Assembly (NCBI RefSeq): GCF_002118315.1
Contig: NZ_MTSZ01000001.1
Span: 744,001-808,000, forward strand
DNA from: Kiloniella majae
GTDB taxonomy: Bacteria > Pseudomonadota > Alphaproteobacteria > Kiloniellales > Kiloniellaceae
Direction: 5' to 3'
DNA: 64,000 nucleotides
Under the pieces are notes generated by a model. That model searched no databases. It saw only the letters and a list, made by a program, of their open reading frames with translations, and was not told where the DNA came from. Below, piece by piece: positions 16,982 through 27,143 of the stretch (positions within the stretch are counted from its first letter, which is position 1; each line of letters starts with the position of its first letter). A program made the position numbers and the translations under genes.

Positions 16982-19720
16982 TTACCCCAACACATCCAGA
17001 CTATCTGAATCCAACAGCGACTTAATAGCATCCAGTTCAGAAGTTCCGCCGTTGAGCAGGTTCACATTATCCAGTTCGATAACAACGTTATCCCCACCCG
17101 GTAGCGCCCCATTACTATCAACGGTAATGGTTGTGTCTGACCCATTGGTAGAAACATTAAGGTAATCGTTCAGTGCAGCAGCCAGTTCAGAATTATCTGT
17201 CGCAGCAGCCAGTGATCCGTCATCCATTAACAGCTCGCTTAGGTCCAAAACGTCACCTTGGCCAGTATTAAAGCCGACAATTGTATCGGTACCGTCTGCA
17301 TCTGCGCCAGAGAACTGGTATGTATCTGCACCTGATCCGCCGTTCAGTATATCATCACCGGCACCACCAATCAGAAGATCATCACCACTTTCGCCGGACA
17401 GGATATCGTTACCAATACCACCGATCAGCGTATCTTCGCCGTCACCAGTCCACATTCTGTCGTTTCCAGCACCACCATCAACGGTATCATTGCCAGACCC
17501 ATTATAGCGATCATCAAAGGTATCATTACCACCTCCTAATGAAATTTCGTTATCCGTAGCACTACCATAAACGTAATCTCCAAAATCAGTTGCGACCAGA
17601 TTATCAATACCTTCAAGGCTTTCATCGCTGACCAGCTCTTTAGAAAGTCCGACTTTGCCTTTAATCTCAGAATTGTTCGCACCACCCGAAGGTGCATTGG
17701 CACCGCCAACCGGACCACCGTCATAATCCAGAAATGCCTGAATTCCGGCTGTTGCAGTTGAATAGTCAGCATTGGCACCATCCACAACCAGACTTAATGT
17801 ACTGGATGCCGTATCACCGTCACCATCTGTAACTTCATAGGTAAAGACATCTGTGCCTGCACCCTGTTCTTCTGTGGTAAAGCTAACCTGACGTACAAAG
17901 TAATCAGATGAATCGCCCCGGCGGCTACCGCCATCAGCATAGTCAATTGCATCAAATACCAGATATTGGAACTTAACACCCCCGGTATCAATTGTCGCAG
18001 TACCTACATTGCTGCCGTTGTAATCAATTGTTGGGTCATTCAGAATACCAGACGCAACCTTGTTGCCGTCGGCATCATAGGCAGTCCACTGTCCCTGTTC
18101 GCCCTTGCTCTCTGTTTTATAGAGGTTAGAAACTTTAACAGTGGCTGATGTTGCATCCGCTTGCAGATCAATAACCAGCTTTTCACTTTCACCAGTTACC
18201 GCGTCATGATTGATCTGAGTAGGTGCAGGCGATCCACCGGATACACCAATACCGCGACTACCAAATGTTACATTTGCGCCTGTGCTTGCCAAAGCATCAA
18301 AATCAGGCGTGTCGCTCATGCCATATGCATATAGTTTAACATCACCCCAATCACTGCTACGACCACCCGTTCCCGAGCGACCAACAGAAAAATTACCACC
18401 AGCCTGATAGCCTGTCGCCGTATAGGTATAAGCACCATCTGCGGAAATCTGTAGCGTACCGTTCGTGCCAACGATCTCTGTCACACCATCTGCAGCAACA
18501 GCATGTTCTTTACCGTCAAAAGTAACCGATGTAATCGTCCCACCATCCGCACCAACACCGTCGTTATCAAGAACATTACCTGTTACTGATGTATTTGTAC
18601 CCGTACCCGCCAAGGTTTCACTATCGGCAACAGCAACGGGAACATCATCTTCAATTGTTACTGTAACCGCAGTTTCAAGAACAACCTCGTCACCATCAGT
18701 ATCAAAGGCTTTGAAAGCACCTGAAATATCAAGATCAAGCGATTGCCCATCATCATTGGCAGGGGTATTCGGTGTGTGATCAATTTGATCTTTAAGGGCA
18801 AAGTTAAAATCGTCACCATCTTTGGTTAGCTCAAAAATAACGCGCTCACCATCACCAGAACCTGTGACACCCTGAACAGCAATAACCGTACCCGAACCAT
18901 CGGTAATGACTTTATAGCTTACGGCTTCACCCTGAGAGGTTATACCAACCGGGCCAGCGATGTTTTCGTTAAAATCAAAACCGCCCAGACCATCTGTTCC
19001 GGCATCAACCGTGGTTGCCAAAGCTTCGGCAGTAATCGTAATTTCAGTTGTCTGACCTTGGCCAGTTTCAGCATTCGCCCCTTTTAAGGCATCTTCGTGA
19101 ACTTCAACATTAACAGGTGCCACAGCATTATTAACCGGCACACCATTTAATTCTGCCAGAGTTTCTTCGTCGCCATCATCCAACAAATTAAAATCAAGCT
19201 CAGTACGGCCTAATGTGTCCTGTGCGTCCAGTAGATCAACAAGATCACCCGTCTCATCATCATACTGACTGCCGCCGCCACCTTGTGGTCCAGCACCTGC
19301 ACCTGCTGCTGTTTCCAATGTTTCTCCGGCGTTTAGTGCTTGTGCCTGACCAATCAAAAGACCAGCGGAAAGTTCAACACCACCGATAATTAGAACCGGC
19401 GCATCAGCACCTTGCGCTTCTTCAACCAGGTTTTCAAAAATGATCCGACTATCGGAAGCACCATCGCCATTACGATCAAAGGTCAGAACAAAGTCATTAC
19501 CTTCGAGAACGGGGGTTGCACCAGATGCGTCAAAATTCAGGTTGGCTGATTGCCCTTTGGTAAGCGTAACCGTTGTCGTCTCGCCCGCATTCGGAACCGT
19601 TACATCAACAGTTGTTGCCGCTTGACCAACAAGCTGATCGCGACCAGCTTCGCCAGAAACATCACCTGTAGGTTTATCAGAGACAATTTCGCTTGCAACT
19701 TTAGTCAACATAATCACCAT
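16982..19720 (-). CDS. LapA-type RTX adhesin, 912 aa
   Basis: A secreted surface protein exported by a type I system. Order: an N-terminal module (about 1-135), TAAG at 137-140 within a Gly/Ala linker (the motif cut by LapG-type periplasmic proteases), VCBS/cadherin-like beta domains with IEDDVP and VTDGDGDTAS junctions, a glycine-rich lectin-like insert at about 450-650, RTX calcium repeats (GGxGNDxxxG) at about 750-815, and a C-terminal secretion signal domain with DVLDLSELL. The N-terminal module would hold the protein in the outer-membrane pore until cleavage; this is inferred from the layout, since the module is not the Pseudomonas LapA type by eye. No T1SS or lapD/lapG genes are in the window. 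It is a paralogue of the next gene upstream. Confidence 0.88.
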   Translation of the reverse strand: MVIMLTKVASEIVSDKPTGDVSGEAGRDQLVGQAATTVDVTVPNAGETTTVTLTKGQSANLNFDASGATPVLEGNDFVLTFDRNGDGASDSRIIFENLVEEAQGADAPVLIIGGVELSAGLLIGQAQALNAGETLETAAGAGAGPQGGGGSQYDDETGDLVDLLDAQDTLGRTELDFNLLDDGDEETLAELNGVPVNNAVAPVNVEVHEDALKGANAETGQGQTTEITITAEALATTVDAGTDGLGGFDFNENIAGPVGITSQGEAVSYKVITDGSGTVIAVQGVTGSGDGERVIFELTKDGDDFNFALKDQIDHTPNTPANDDGQSLDLDISGAFKAFDTDGDEVVLETAVTVTIEDDVPVAVADSETLAGTGTNTSVTGNVLDNDGVGADGGTITSVTFDGKEHAVAADGVTEIVGTNGTLQISADGAYTYTATGYQAGGNFSVGRSGTGGRSSDWGDVKLYAYGMSDTPDFDALASTGANVTFGSRGIGVSGGSPAPTQINHDAVTGESEKLVIDLQADATSATVKVSNLYKTESKGEQGQWTAYDADGNKVASGILNDPTIDYNGSNVGTATIDTGGVKFQYLVFDAIDYADGGSRRGDSSDYFVRQVSFTTEEQGAGTDVFTYEVTDGDGDTASSTLSLVVDGANADYSTATAGIQAFLDYDGGPVGGANAPSGGANNSEIKGKVGLSKELVSDESLEGIDNLVATDFGDYVYGSATDNEISLGGGNDTFDDRYNGSGNDTVDGGAGNDRMWTGDGEDTLIGGIGNDILSGESGDDLLIGGAGDDILNGGSGADTYQFSGADADGTDTIVGFNTGQGDVLDLSELLMDDGSLAAATDNSELAAALNDYLNVSTNGSDTTITVDSNGALPGGDNVVIELDNVNLLNGGTSELDAIKSLLDSDSLDVLG

Positions 19721-20116
19721 TATCTAAATTCATAACATAGCTCTGGTTGTACCCAAGACCTTAAATCAACAGGTCAAAAAGAGCTTTTTTGCACCTATAC
19801 ATCATAGCTGGAAATACAAATTTTTGATAGAAAAACATCTTAAAAGCCTACACAAATATGTATGATATAAATTTAATAATTATTTTATTTTTATCTTTAA
19901 TTTTAAATAGTTAGTAAAAATGACCATTTAGATAAAAATTGATGTAAATACATTTTAAATTCAAAAATAATTTCAGATAAAATCAATCTTTTTATCGCAA
20001 TTTTTTTTCAATTGTTTGGCGTATGTTTTTGGACCAAAAACAATCCTATACAGCCCCATACCAGAAAACAGATCAAATGCCTTTTCATTGAATTTTCACA
20101 ACGTGGAGAGAGTGAA

Positions 20117-20278
20117 ATGGAAGGTATCTCTGTCATTTCACAGATAAATGGTTTTGTACTATTAGAAGAAAGCACCTTCATCCAACATAGGATGGGAATG
20201 ATCATCAATGAGCATCTGACCACTCCAGATGGCTATAAAAGTATAAAAGGCGCTTTGTTACAATCTGTCATAGAATAA
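20117..20278 (+). CDS. Possible 53-aa small protein or gene fragment
   Basis: This short frame starts with ATG and has GGAGAG seven bases upstream, a better ribosome site than most genes here. The product (MEGISVISQINGFVLLEEST...) has no recognised domain. A +1 open frame continues across its stop codon to 20571, so it could be the 5' part of a frameshifted gene of about 150 codons. It lies alone on the plus strand between two minus-strand RTX genes. Confidence 0.3.
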   Translation: MEGISVISQINGFVLLEESTFIQHRMGMIINEHLTTPDGYKSIKGALLQSVIE

Positions 20279-20593
20279 AAAGAAATCATAATATTAATGG
20301 ATACATTTATGACCATGATCAGACCTATAAGATAATTGAAGAGATCGAGGCTCTATTACCTTTGAGTATAACTCGATCCTCAGCTGGGCAAATCCTCAGC
20401 GGCCTTATCATCGCAATCCATTTCTACCTCGCTATCTTTCAGACCGTTGCGATCACACGAGAAATACGAGTAGCCAAGCGTGCAAATTTACTCGAACTCA
20501 AAGGCAGCAAACATTCCCTTGCCAATCCTCTGTGCTATTCTCTGACAAAAAATTCCAAATCACTTTGTTAACAGCCACATAGATACAAAAAAA

Positions 20594-20619
20594 AGCCCCG
20601 GACAATCAAGTCCGGGGCT
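20594..20619. terminator. Intrinsic terminator of the large RTX gene
   Basis: AGCCCCGGAC and GTCCGGGGCT form a ten-bp GC-rich stem with a six-base loop, flanked by A-runs on the left and T-runs on the right, so it works in both directions. It lies 35 bases past the stop of the 1831-aa RTX gene. Confidence 0.9.
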
Positions 20620-20653
20620 TTTTAATTCTTCGCAGAACAAAGATCGTTACAAT

Positions 20654-23600
20654 TTACTCTACAATCAAATTATTTGCATCAAGCAAAGATTGGATCGCAT
20701 CGTGTTCTGAAATCGAACCACCAGAGGTGAGATCATTATTCTCAAGCCTGATTGTTACATCGCTATCAGAACCAGAGCCATCTTGATCTATGGTAATTAC
20801 TGTTGTCGAACCATCCTGACTGATTGACAGATAATCTTGCAGAACTGTTGCTGTCGCATCGCTATCAGCACCAGCGGCAAAACCTGTAAGAAGTTCACTC
20901 AGATCAAGAGCATCACCATCAGACGCTTTAAAATCTCGAACAGTATCGATATCACCAACAGTATCAGCTTTGAAGACAAAGGTATCAGAACCAGAACCGC
21001 CAGACATACGGTCATTACCTGAACCACCGATCAAGATATCATTACCAGCTTCACCTGACAGGTTGTCATTGCCAGTACCGCCGATCAGGATATCTTCTCC
21101 ATCGCCGGTCCACATGGTATCGTTACCAGTACCGCCATCAACACGATCATTGCCTGAACCGTTATGACGATCATCAAAAGTATCGTTACCCGCACCAAGT
21201 AGAACAATGTTGTCTGCCTCGCTACCGTACACATAATCTCCGTGATCAGTCGCAACCAGATTATCAATGCCATCAAGCGTGCCGTCTGCTTCTCCAAAGA
21301 GCCCAGAGAACCCATCAGCAGGTCTGCTTCCTGGTGCATTAGCACCACCCACAGGACCATTATCATAGTTCAAGAATGCCTGGATGCCTTCACCACTATC
21401 TGAGAAATCAACAGTATTATCAGCATCAACAGAAACACTAAATGTACTGCTGGATTTATCACCGTCACCGTCTGTGATTTCATAGGTAAAGACATCATCA
21501 CCACCGGCTTCACTTGCAACCAGACTTACATTATCAATGTAGGCCCCAAATGTGTTCGCTGTTCCGGCACCTTTAAAGGCCAAGACTGTATCAGCAGCCC
21601 CTGTTCCTTTAACAACAACGGTAATCGTTCTCCAACCATTAGCCAAACCGGTTGAGTCAATCTCTTTGACCTGAACCCCATTCCAGAACACGTTCATGCT
21701 ACTGCTATCAGCAGCGCCATCACCTGGACGTGGAGAGTAAGAGAACGTCAAGGTATAGTCCTGCCCCTCTTTGGTTCCAGCTACAACTTGTTGAACAGTG
21801 GCATTAGGATTGCTACCATGTCCATCAAGTTCAACCTTGGCAGTACCATCTTCAGCTTCCAATCCACCAAGTTTACCAGAACTGTTCTGAACTTCGAACT
21901 TTGATCCGTCACCCTTTGTCCAGCCCTCAATACTGTCAAATGTTCCCCATCTGCCATTACCAAGGCCATGGCCATTTTCAAAACTACCATTCTGGATCAA
22001 GTTAGTATCATCATTCTGGAAAGCTTCGTAGCGAAATTCACCATCAGACGAAATCGTCAATTTACCATGATCGCCAATAATGACAGTCTCAACAGATGTA
22101 GAAACTGCATGTTCGTCACCTTCAAAAGTTACCTTGGTAACCTTAGCACCATCAGCACCCTGAGTATCATTATCAAGAACATTGCCCTCAACAACATCAT
22201 CACCATAAGCAATGGCAGACGCGGTATCCGCAACGGCGATAGGTTCGTCATCTACGATATTCACACGAATATTTGCAGTCGCCGTATCACCATCACCATC
22301 GGTCACTGTATAGAACAGTTTATTCAGGTTGATATCTTCGTCGTGCGACCCTTTATTCGGATGTTCAACACCACGGTATTGAACGAAATAAACATTAGCA
22401 CTTTCTGAAGATGTAGAATGCGACATGTAGGCAACAAAAACAATTTCACCGCTATCCAAACGCCCTACGACGGTGTTTTCATCTTCGCTAAACAGCTTGA
22501 TATCTTGATCTGTCGCTGCATCTTTCAAACCGGATAATTCGCCAGTATAGGCATTGCCGTCAGCATTTGTCAGATCAACTTTTCCGCCAATTTTGTCTTT
22601 ACCAAAATCAAAGGAAAGGCTCTCTTTAGCCGCTGAAATCGGATCTCCATCAACAAGATCAGGGAAATCATTTGGCAGATCTCGGAAGCGGATCTCATCT
22701 GTATTGCGCTGACGTCCAGATGTTTCATCAGTATAAACTGCATCTGCCTGGGCAGAAGGACCATCATCATCAATGTTGATTGTTGCAACTGCAGAAGCCG
22801 TGTCACCATCACCATCGGTCAATGTCACATTGAAACCAAGCGCAAGCAGGTCATCATGATCCGCAGGTGTAGATCCATCCTGATCGTGATCAAGCTGACG
22901 ATACTGTGTGAACTCGTATTTACCGTTAGTCGTATCAAACACGAAGGTATAAACAGCATCACCGCCAGTTGTTTCCGCTTCAATTGTAATAAAGCGGCCA
23001 TCAGCAGAAGTAGAAGTTTCCGTTGTGACGGTTTCTGTTGCTGATGTAACACCCGTTGGGGCCTCAACATTAAAGCTATGACCAACCACGTCGGTTCCAA
23101 CATCAAATGTCATTTGACCGACGGCCACACCACATCCATCAACAGGGTCAGCACCCGTCACCTTAACAATTAAGTTTACATCATTGTAATCCCCATCACC
23201 TTTAGGATTACGCAGATCTTCCCAATTTTGGTTGCCGGGATACGTGTTGTTCACAACATGCGAGGAACCATCCGGGTTCAGACCAGAGTTAGAGAAATAA
23301 GCAGGCTCTTGGCTACCAGAAAGAGCATCAGTGCCTTTATAAGCAACCCACTTGCCGCCTTCAAATTTGAAGGTAACATCATCACCAGCCGCAAGGCCTG
23401 AATTTTGATTATCACCATTCGGGATCAAGAAGATACCAACGGTGGCACCCTCTGGGTAATCAGCTTTGTTAAAGGTAACAGAGGTAGAAGTCAGATCGTG
23501 CGCGTCTGGCTGAATAATTTTGCCACCGATAGGATTGCCGTCAGCATCGGAAACATAGTATCCGATCGTGTTATGGAACCCTGCAGAATCGCGCCCGGCA

Positions 23601-26149
23601 TCAGCAACATCAATTGTTACGGTCTCATCAGCACCAAACAGGCTGTATGTACCATAAAGTGCGTCACTTTCATCCATCGACGCAGATGAAGTTTGGATTG
23701 ATGGGCCATCATCTTGAACAGTTACAGTAACGCTCTGAGAAGCTGCATCACCCTCGTCATCAGTAACTTTGTAAGCAAGTTCGAATGAGAATGTATCATC
23801 ATACTCACCTTCGTCACCGTCACCGTCTGTAGAGTGATCGATCTGCGCATACTGTACGAAAGTAATCTGACCAGTATTGTCCCCATCATTCAACGTACCG
23901 TCAATGTGAAGGGCAAAGACTATTCCACCGTTCGAAGTCACCCCCCAAACAACCTGTGGATCAGTTGGGTCCTGCTGCAAAGAAACAACTGAGCCAGCTG
24001 ATTCCATACCGTTAAGATTCACGCTGGAAAGATCAAATTCAATGGCTTCCTGCTCATCAGTAGCAGCATTGTCATTCGCAAGATCAGAGTTATTTTCCTC
24101 ATCATTTGCGCCATCTGTTTTCAGATCATAATGAATAGCATTTACCGCCTGACCGATTGCCTCGGGAAGTGATCTTGGCGGAAGAATAATCTGCTCGCCT
24201 TCTGTTACAGAAGCAAGGGTTGGTTGCTGCGGCACACCAAACATGCGATTAAAGCTATCTGTGATATCACTTGGAACATCGATTTCTTCATCATTTTCGC
24301 CACCATTCACATTCCCCTTACCATCATCATTAGCAGTTCCAGGTGTTTCATCGTGAACAAGCGTTACGGGTTGAAGTTCTGGTGCATCTTCGGCCACAGA
24401 AACATTTACAATAACAGTATCTGTAACCGCTTGATTATTCTCATCAACAGGTGTTCCATCAGCGTCCGTCAACTCATCACCAGAAGTCGCATTGCCGACT
24501 TCTGTTGCAACAGCACGAATTGAAATATTAGCATCACCATCTTTGTGCAATTGACCATTGGCAAGACGTTGATCTGTCCAGTCATTTGGACTGAAGACAA
24601 CATTTGTGGTTAATGTGCCGCTTCCATCATTATCAGAATCAAAGTTGCCGCCATCATCTACGTCATCGTTTTCTTTATCAACCTTTTCGGACACGTCGAT
24701 GATATAGCGAACAAAGTTGTCACCGCCTTGTTCGCTTTTTAACGGCTGGAAAGGTGCTTCGTCATCAGAAGGATCAACATCAGTAATTGCAAACTGAAGG
24801 GCAGCAGGCCATTTAGAAGTATCCGTAATAGGATCACCAAGCACCGCTTCACCATCTACAAAGGTTACTTCCCTGACAACATCCCCATCGACTTGCCATA
24901 TTTTTGCACCACTTATCTCGTGGATGCTCCAGTCTGTAGGCACACCATCCAGAACCAGTTCATGAACTTCTGAATCATCAGCATAGTCCGGGAAAGTAAC
25001 CGTTACAGGTAATCTGATATCCGCATTATCAGCATCTCCCTCGTTTCCGGTTTCACCCTCTCTATCGGCGCCCTCTTCCTTAATTGAAACGTCCTTCAGG
25101 CTCTCTGTCTGACTTCTTAAATCATCACTATTATTACCATCTTCAAAAGTTGGTAAATCAGCGGCTGCATCAACAATAGCAACCGATGTTGCTGGAATTG
25201 ACGCGCTTTCGCCAGAATCAGGATCTGAAATATTTGCCGTTGCATTCACGGTAATGTCAGCATCGGAATGTTCTGGTGGGCGAATAAAGACAGCATCAAA
25301 ATCTTCTGGATTAATCGTAACCGGGAAAGAGCCTGTAAAGAGGTCCCCCGCCTCACTTCCGCCGATATATAGCTCAACACCTTCAGGCAGAGCTTCAATT
25401 ACAACAGAATCAAGTGTTTCGTTATCAGCAGGGGTAAAGTTAAACTCAACCTGCATTGGGAATGTACTTTCATCGCCCAAATGCTGATTTGGCTGCCAGT
25501 CTTCAAAACCGCCAGAGAAAGTACCGGAAACAAAGTTTTCTTCGTCACCTTCATCAGGAACTTCAGTTTGTACTGTCAAAAATGACAGTTCAAATACTCC
25601 TTCGGCCGGATCAGTGATATCACCACCATCAGCAAGTAACTCAAATTCCAGACCAGTACCACCAAGTCCTTGCTGCGCTTGTAACAAATCAATAATGTCA
25701 CCAAGATTTTCATCATAGGTGCTACCGCCACCGCCTTGTGGGCCAGCGCCTGCGCCAGCTGCGGTCTCTAGCGTTTCACCTTCGGCAAGGGCTTGGGCCT
25801 GACCAATCAGAAGGTTGGAAGAAAGTTCGATACCACCAATAACAAGAACAGGCGCATCCGCACCCTGTGCGTTTTCAACCAGATTCTCAAAAACGATACG
25901 ACTGTCGGCGCTACCGTCACCGTTACTGTCGAAGGTCAGAACAAAGTCATTGCCTTCCAGTACCGGGGTTGCAGCTGTCGCATCAAAGCTCAGAGTTGCT
26001 GTCTGACCCTTCTCAAGAGAGATGGTTTTGGTTTCACCACCTGCAGGGGCTGTTACCTCAAGAGCAGAAGCAGCCTGCCCAACCAGAAGATCTTTGCCTT
26101 CTTCTCCAGAAACAGTTTCGTTACCTGTATTTGTCAGACCATCAGTCAT
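20654..26149 (-). CDS. Giant LapA-type RTX adhesin, 1831 aa
   Basis: The largest gene here encodes an acidic, Asp/Gly/Thr-rich surface protein. The N-terminal module parallels that of the 912-aa paralogue and has TAAG at 129-132 followed by a Gly-rich linker. Then come several immunoglobulin/cadherin-like repeats of 120-190 residues with VTDDEGDAAS, LTDGDGDTAS and VTDGDGDTAT junctions, a DUF4114-like calcium domain (TVGIFLIPNGDNQN...), a galactose-binding-like beta-sandwich starting NLIQNGSFENG, RTX nonapeptides (GGTGND, GGSGND) near 1640-1710 and a type I secretion C-terminus with ALDLSELL. I moved the start to the ATG at 26149; the frame opens at a TTG (26179) without a ribosome site. Likely role: biofilm or particle attachment, releasable by a LapG-type protease. 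Confidence 0.9.
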   Translation of the reverse strand: MTDGLTNTGNETVSGEEGKDLLVGQAASALEVTAPAGGETKTISLEKGQTATLSFDATAATPVLEGNDFVLTFDSNGDGSADSRIVFENLVENAQGADAPVLVIGGIELSSNLLIGQAQALAEGETLETAAGAGAGPQGGGGSTYDENLGDIIDLLQAQQGLGGTGLEFELLADGGDITDPAEGVFELSFLTVQTEVPDEGDEENFVSGTFSGGFEDWQPNQHLGDESTFPMQVEFNFTPADNETLDSVVIEALPEGVELYIGGSEAGDLFTGSFPVTINPEDFDAVFIRPPEHSDADITVNATANISDPDSGESASIPATSVAIVDAAADLPTFEDGNNSDDLRSQTESLKDVSIKEEGADREGETGNEGDADNADIRLPVTVTFPDYADDSEVHELVLDGVPTDWSIHEISGAKIWQVDGDVVREVTFVDGEAVLGDPITDTSKWPAALQFAITDVDPSDDEAPFQPLKSEQGGDNFVRYIIDVSEKVDKENDDVDDGGNFDSDNDGSGTLTTNVVFSPNDWTDQRLANGQLHKDGDANISIRAVATEVGNATSGDELTDADGTPVDENNQAVTDTVIVNVSVAEDAPELQPVTLVHDETPGTANDDGKGNVNGGENDEEIDVPSDITDSFNRMFGVPQQPTLASVTEGEQIILPPRSLPEAIGQAVNAIHYDLKTDGANDEENNSDLANDNAATDEQEAIEFDLSSVNLNGMESAGSVVSLQQDPTDPQVVWGVTSNGGIVFALHIDGTLNDGDNTGQITFVQYAQIDHSTDGDGDEGEYDDTFSFELAYKVTDDEGDAASQSVTVTVQDDGPSIQTSSASMDESDALYGTYSLFGADETVTIDVADAGRDSAGFHNTIGYYVSDADGNPIGGKIIQPDAHDLTSTSVTFNKADYPEGATVGIFLIPNGDNQNSGLAAGDDVTFKFEGGKWVAYKGTDALSGSQEPAYFSNSGLNPDGSSHVVNNTYPGNQNWEDLRNPKGDGDYNDVNLIVKVTGADPVDGCGVAVGQMTFDVGTDVVGHSFNVEAPTGVTSATETVTTETSTSADGRFITIEAETTGGDAVYTFVFDTTNGKYEFTQYRQLDHDQDGSTPADHDDLLALGFNVTLTDGDGDTASAVATINIDDDGPSAQADAVYTDETSGRQRNTDEIRFRDLPNDFPDLVDGDPISAAKESLSFDFGKDKIGGKVDLTNADGNAYTGELSGLKDAATDQDIKLFSEDENTVVGRLDSGEIVFVAYMSHSTSSESANVYFVQYRGVEHPNKGSHDEDINLNKLFYTVTDGDGDTATANIRVNIVDDEPIAVADTASAIAYGDDVVEGNVLDNDTQGADGAKVTKVTFEGDEHAVSTSVETVIIGDHGKLTISSDGEFRYEAFQNDDTNLIQNGSFENGHGLGNGRWGTFDSIEGWTKGDGSKFEVQNSSGKLGGLEAEDGTAKVELDGHGSNPNATVQQVVAGTKEGQDYTLTFSYSPRPGDGAADSSSMNVFWNGVQVKEIDSTGLANGWRTITVVVKGTGAADTVLAFKGAGTANTFGAYIDNVSLVASEAGGDDVFTYEITDGDGDKSSSTFSVSVDADNTVDFSDSGEGIQAFLNYDNGPVGGANAPGSRPADGFSGLFGEADGTLDGIDNLVATDHGDYVYGSEADNIVLLGAGNDTFDDRHNGSGNDRVDGGTGNDTMWTGDGEDILIGGTGNDNLSGEAGNDILIGGSGNDRMSGGSGSDTFVFKADTVGDIDTVRDFKASDGDALDLSELLTGFAAGADSDATATVLQDYLSISQDGSTTVITIDQDGSGSDSDVTIRLENNDLTSGGSISEHDAIQSLLDANNLIVE

Positions 26150-26496
26150 ATGTGAGAACCCCGTTCGATATTTCGTCAAAACAGGCTGTCACAATTTAAT
26201 CCGGCAGCCTGTAAGAAAACTAATAATATTGGCATCAACTATATAGATGATTGGAAAAATCGCAATCGCGTTATCTTGAAAAACTATAGTAATATGTATG
26301 ATTTTTATATTGATTATATAGCTTATTTATTTTTAATTTTATACACTTATCGGAATCGGGTTATTTCTGGTGCACAAAAATACATGTTCCCTAAATTGTT
26401 TATTTCCTCAAAGTCTGAATATCATTATCTTCAACTCAGAGAATATAAGCACAACACATAAAGCATACATAAAAAGCATCGGGGGCCTGAATACAT
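26150..26496. other. AT-rich divergent promoter region
   Basis: This holds the promoters of the giant adhesin (minus) and the DsbA-like gene (plus). I see no gene; a 61-codon frame at 26276-26461 is AT-driven. A short direct repeat, ACATAAAGCAT (26456-26466) then ACATAAAAAGCAT (26467-26479), lies just before the GGGGGC ribosome site. Confidence 0.45.
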
Positions 26497-27108
26497 ATGA
26501 AAACTATCGATTATTATTATTCAACACGGTCTAACTTTACCTACCTCGGTGCTGCCCGCTTGAATGCGCTGGCACAAAAATATAATCGCAAAATTATTCA
26601 TCGCCCGATCATCCTTTCGATCACGATGCCTGCCATTGGCGGCCTCCCCTTTGATAATCGTCCGACGATGTTACGTAACTACGCCATGAATGATGCGCTA
26701 CGTTGGGCAGAATATCTCGGCATTTCTCTCCAGCGCGAACCCATCCACCACGATGGCCCTGTAGAGCTCCCTTCTGGTATTGTTATTGCCGCTCAACGCG
26801 CAAAAGAGCGTGAAGAAACGGGAGACCTGAATTTACTCAGCCTCAAGGTTGTGGAAGCCCTTTGGCGGGATGATCGTGATATCGCTGATGAAGATGTAAT
26901 AGTAGAACTTTGCGAAAGTGCTGGTTTTGAAAACCTGCCAAACCTTATCAAAGAAGCGCTGTCGCCCGAAGTTCAAGCTGAACTGCAGCGCAATTGTCGA
27001 GAAGCCATTATGCGCGGTGTCATTGGTGCCCCAACATACTTTGTTAATGGCGAGAACTTTTATGGGCAGGACCGACTGGACTTTGTCGAACGTGCGATTC
27101 AAGGTTAA
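26497..27108 (+). CDS. DsbA-like 2-hydroxychromene-2-carboxylate isomerase family protein
   Basis: A 203-residue thioredoxin-fold protein of the HCCA isomerase/DsbA superfamily. It begins DYYYSTRSNFTYLGAARL, where the usual CxxC is replaced by S-x-x-S as in the glutathione-dependent kappa-class isomerases, and ends with the cis-proline segment GVIGAPTYFVNGENFYGQDRLDFVE. Members use glutathione to isomerise aromatic catabolites, but many have unknown substrates. No aromatic-degradation genes are near. It converges on the MOSC gene with a 35-base gap. Confidence 0.82.
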   Translation: MKTIDYYYSTRSNFTYLGAARLNALAQKYNRKIIHRPIILSITMPAIGGLPFDNRPTMLRNYAMNDALRWAEYLGISLQREPIHHDGPVELPSGIVIAAQRAKEREETGDLNLLSLKVVEALWRDDRDIADEDVIVELCESAGFENLPNLIKEALSPEVQAELQRNCREAIMRGVIGAPTYFVNGENFYGQDRLDFVERAIQG

Positions 27109-27143
27109 CAAGACAAACTCCAAAAAATAAAACAAAGCCCGCG

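Larger units (their letters stand above)
19721..20653. other. 933-base AT-rich spacer between RTX genes
   Basis: The first 300 bases upstream of the 912-aa RTX gene are very AT-rich and should carry its promoter. The middle holds a small ORF (20117-20278) and, in the next frame, an open stretch ending at 20571 that lacks a good start (translates ...YDHDQTYKIIEEIEALLPL...); together they may be a broken gene. The terminator of the larger RTX gene lies at 20594-20619. Confidence 0.5.

Noticed and set aside
20012-20116. Longer start for the small ORF between RTX genes
   Set aside because: Extra residues have no ribosome site; only the ATG at 20117 has GGAGAG.
25793-26199. Overlapping plus-strand frames opposite the adhesin N-terminus
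   Set aside because: They mirror the low-complexity sense codons and lack their own start signals.
26276-26461. 61-codon plus frame before the DsbA-like gene
   Set aside because: Very AT-rich with no ribosome site or domain.
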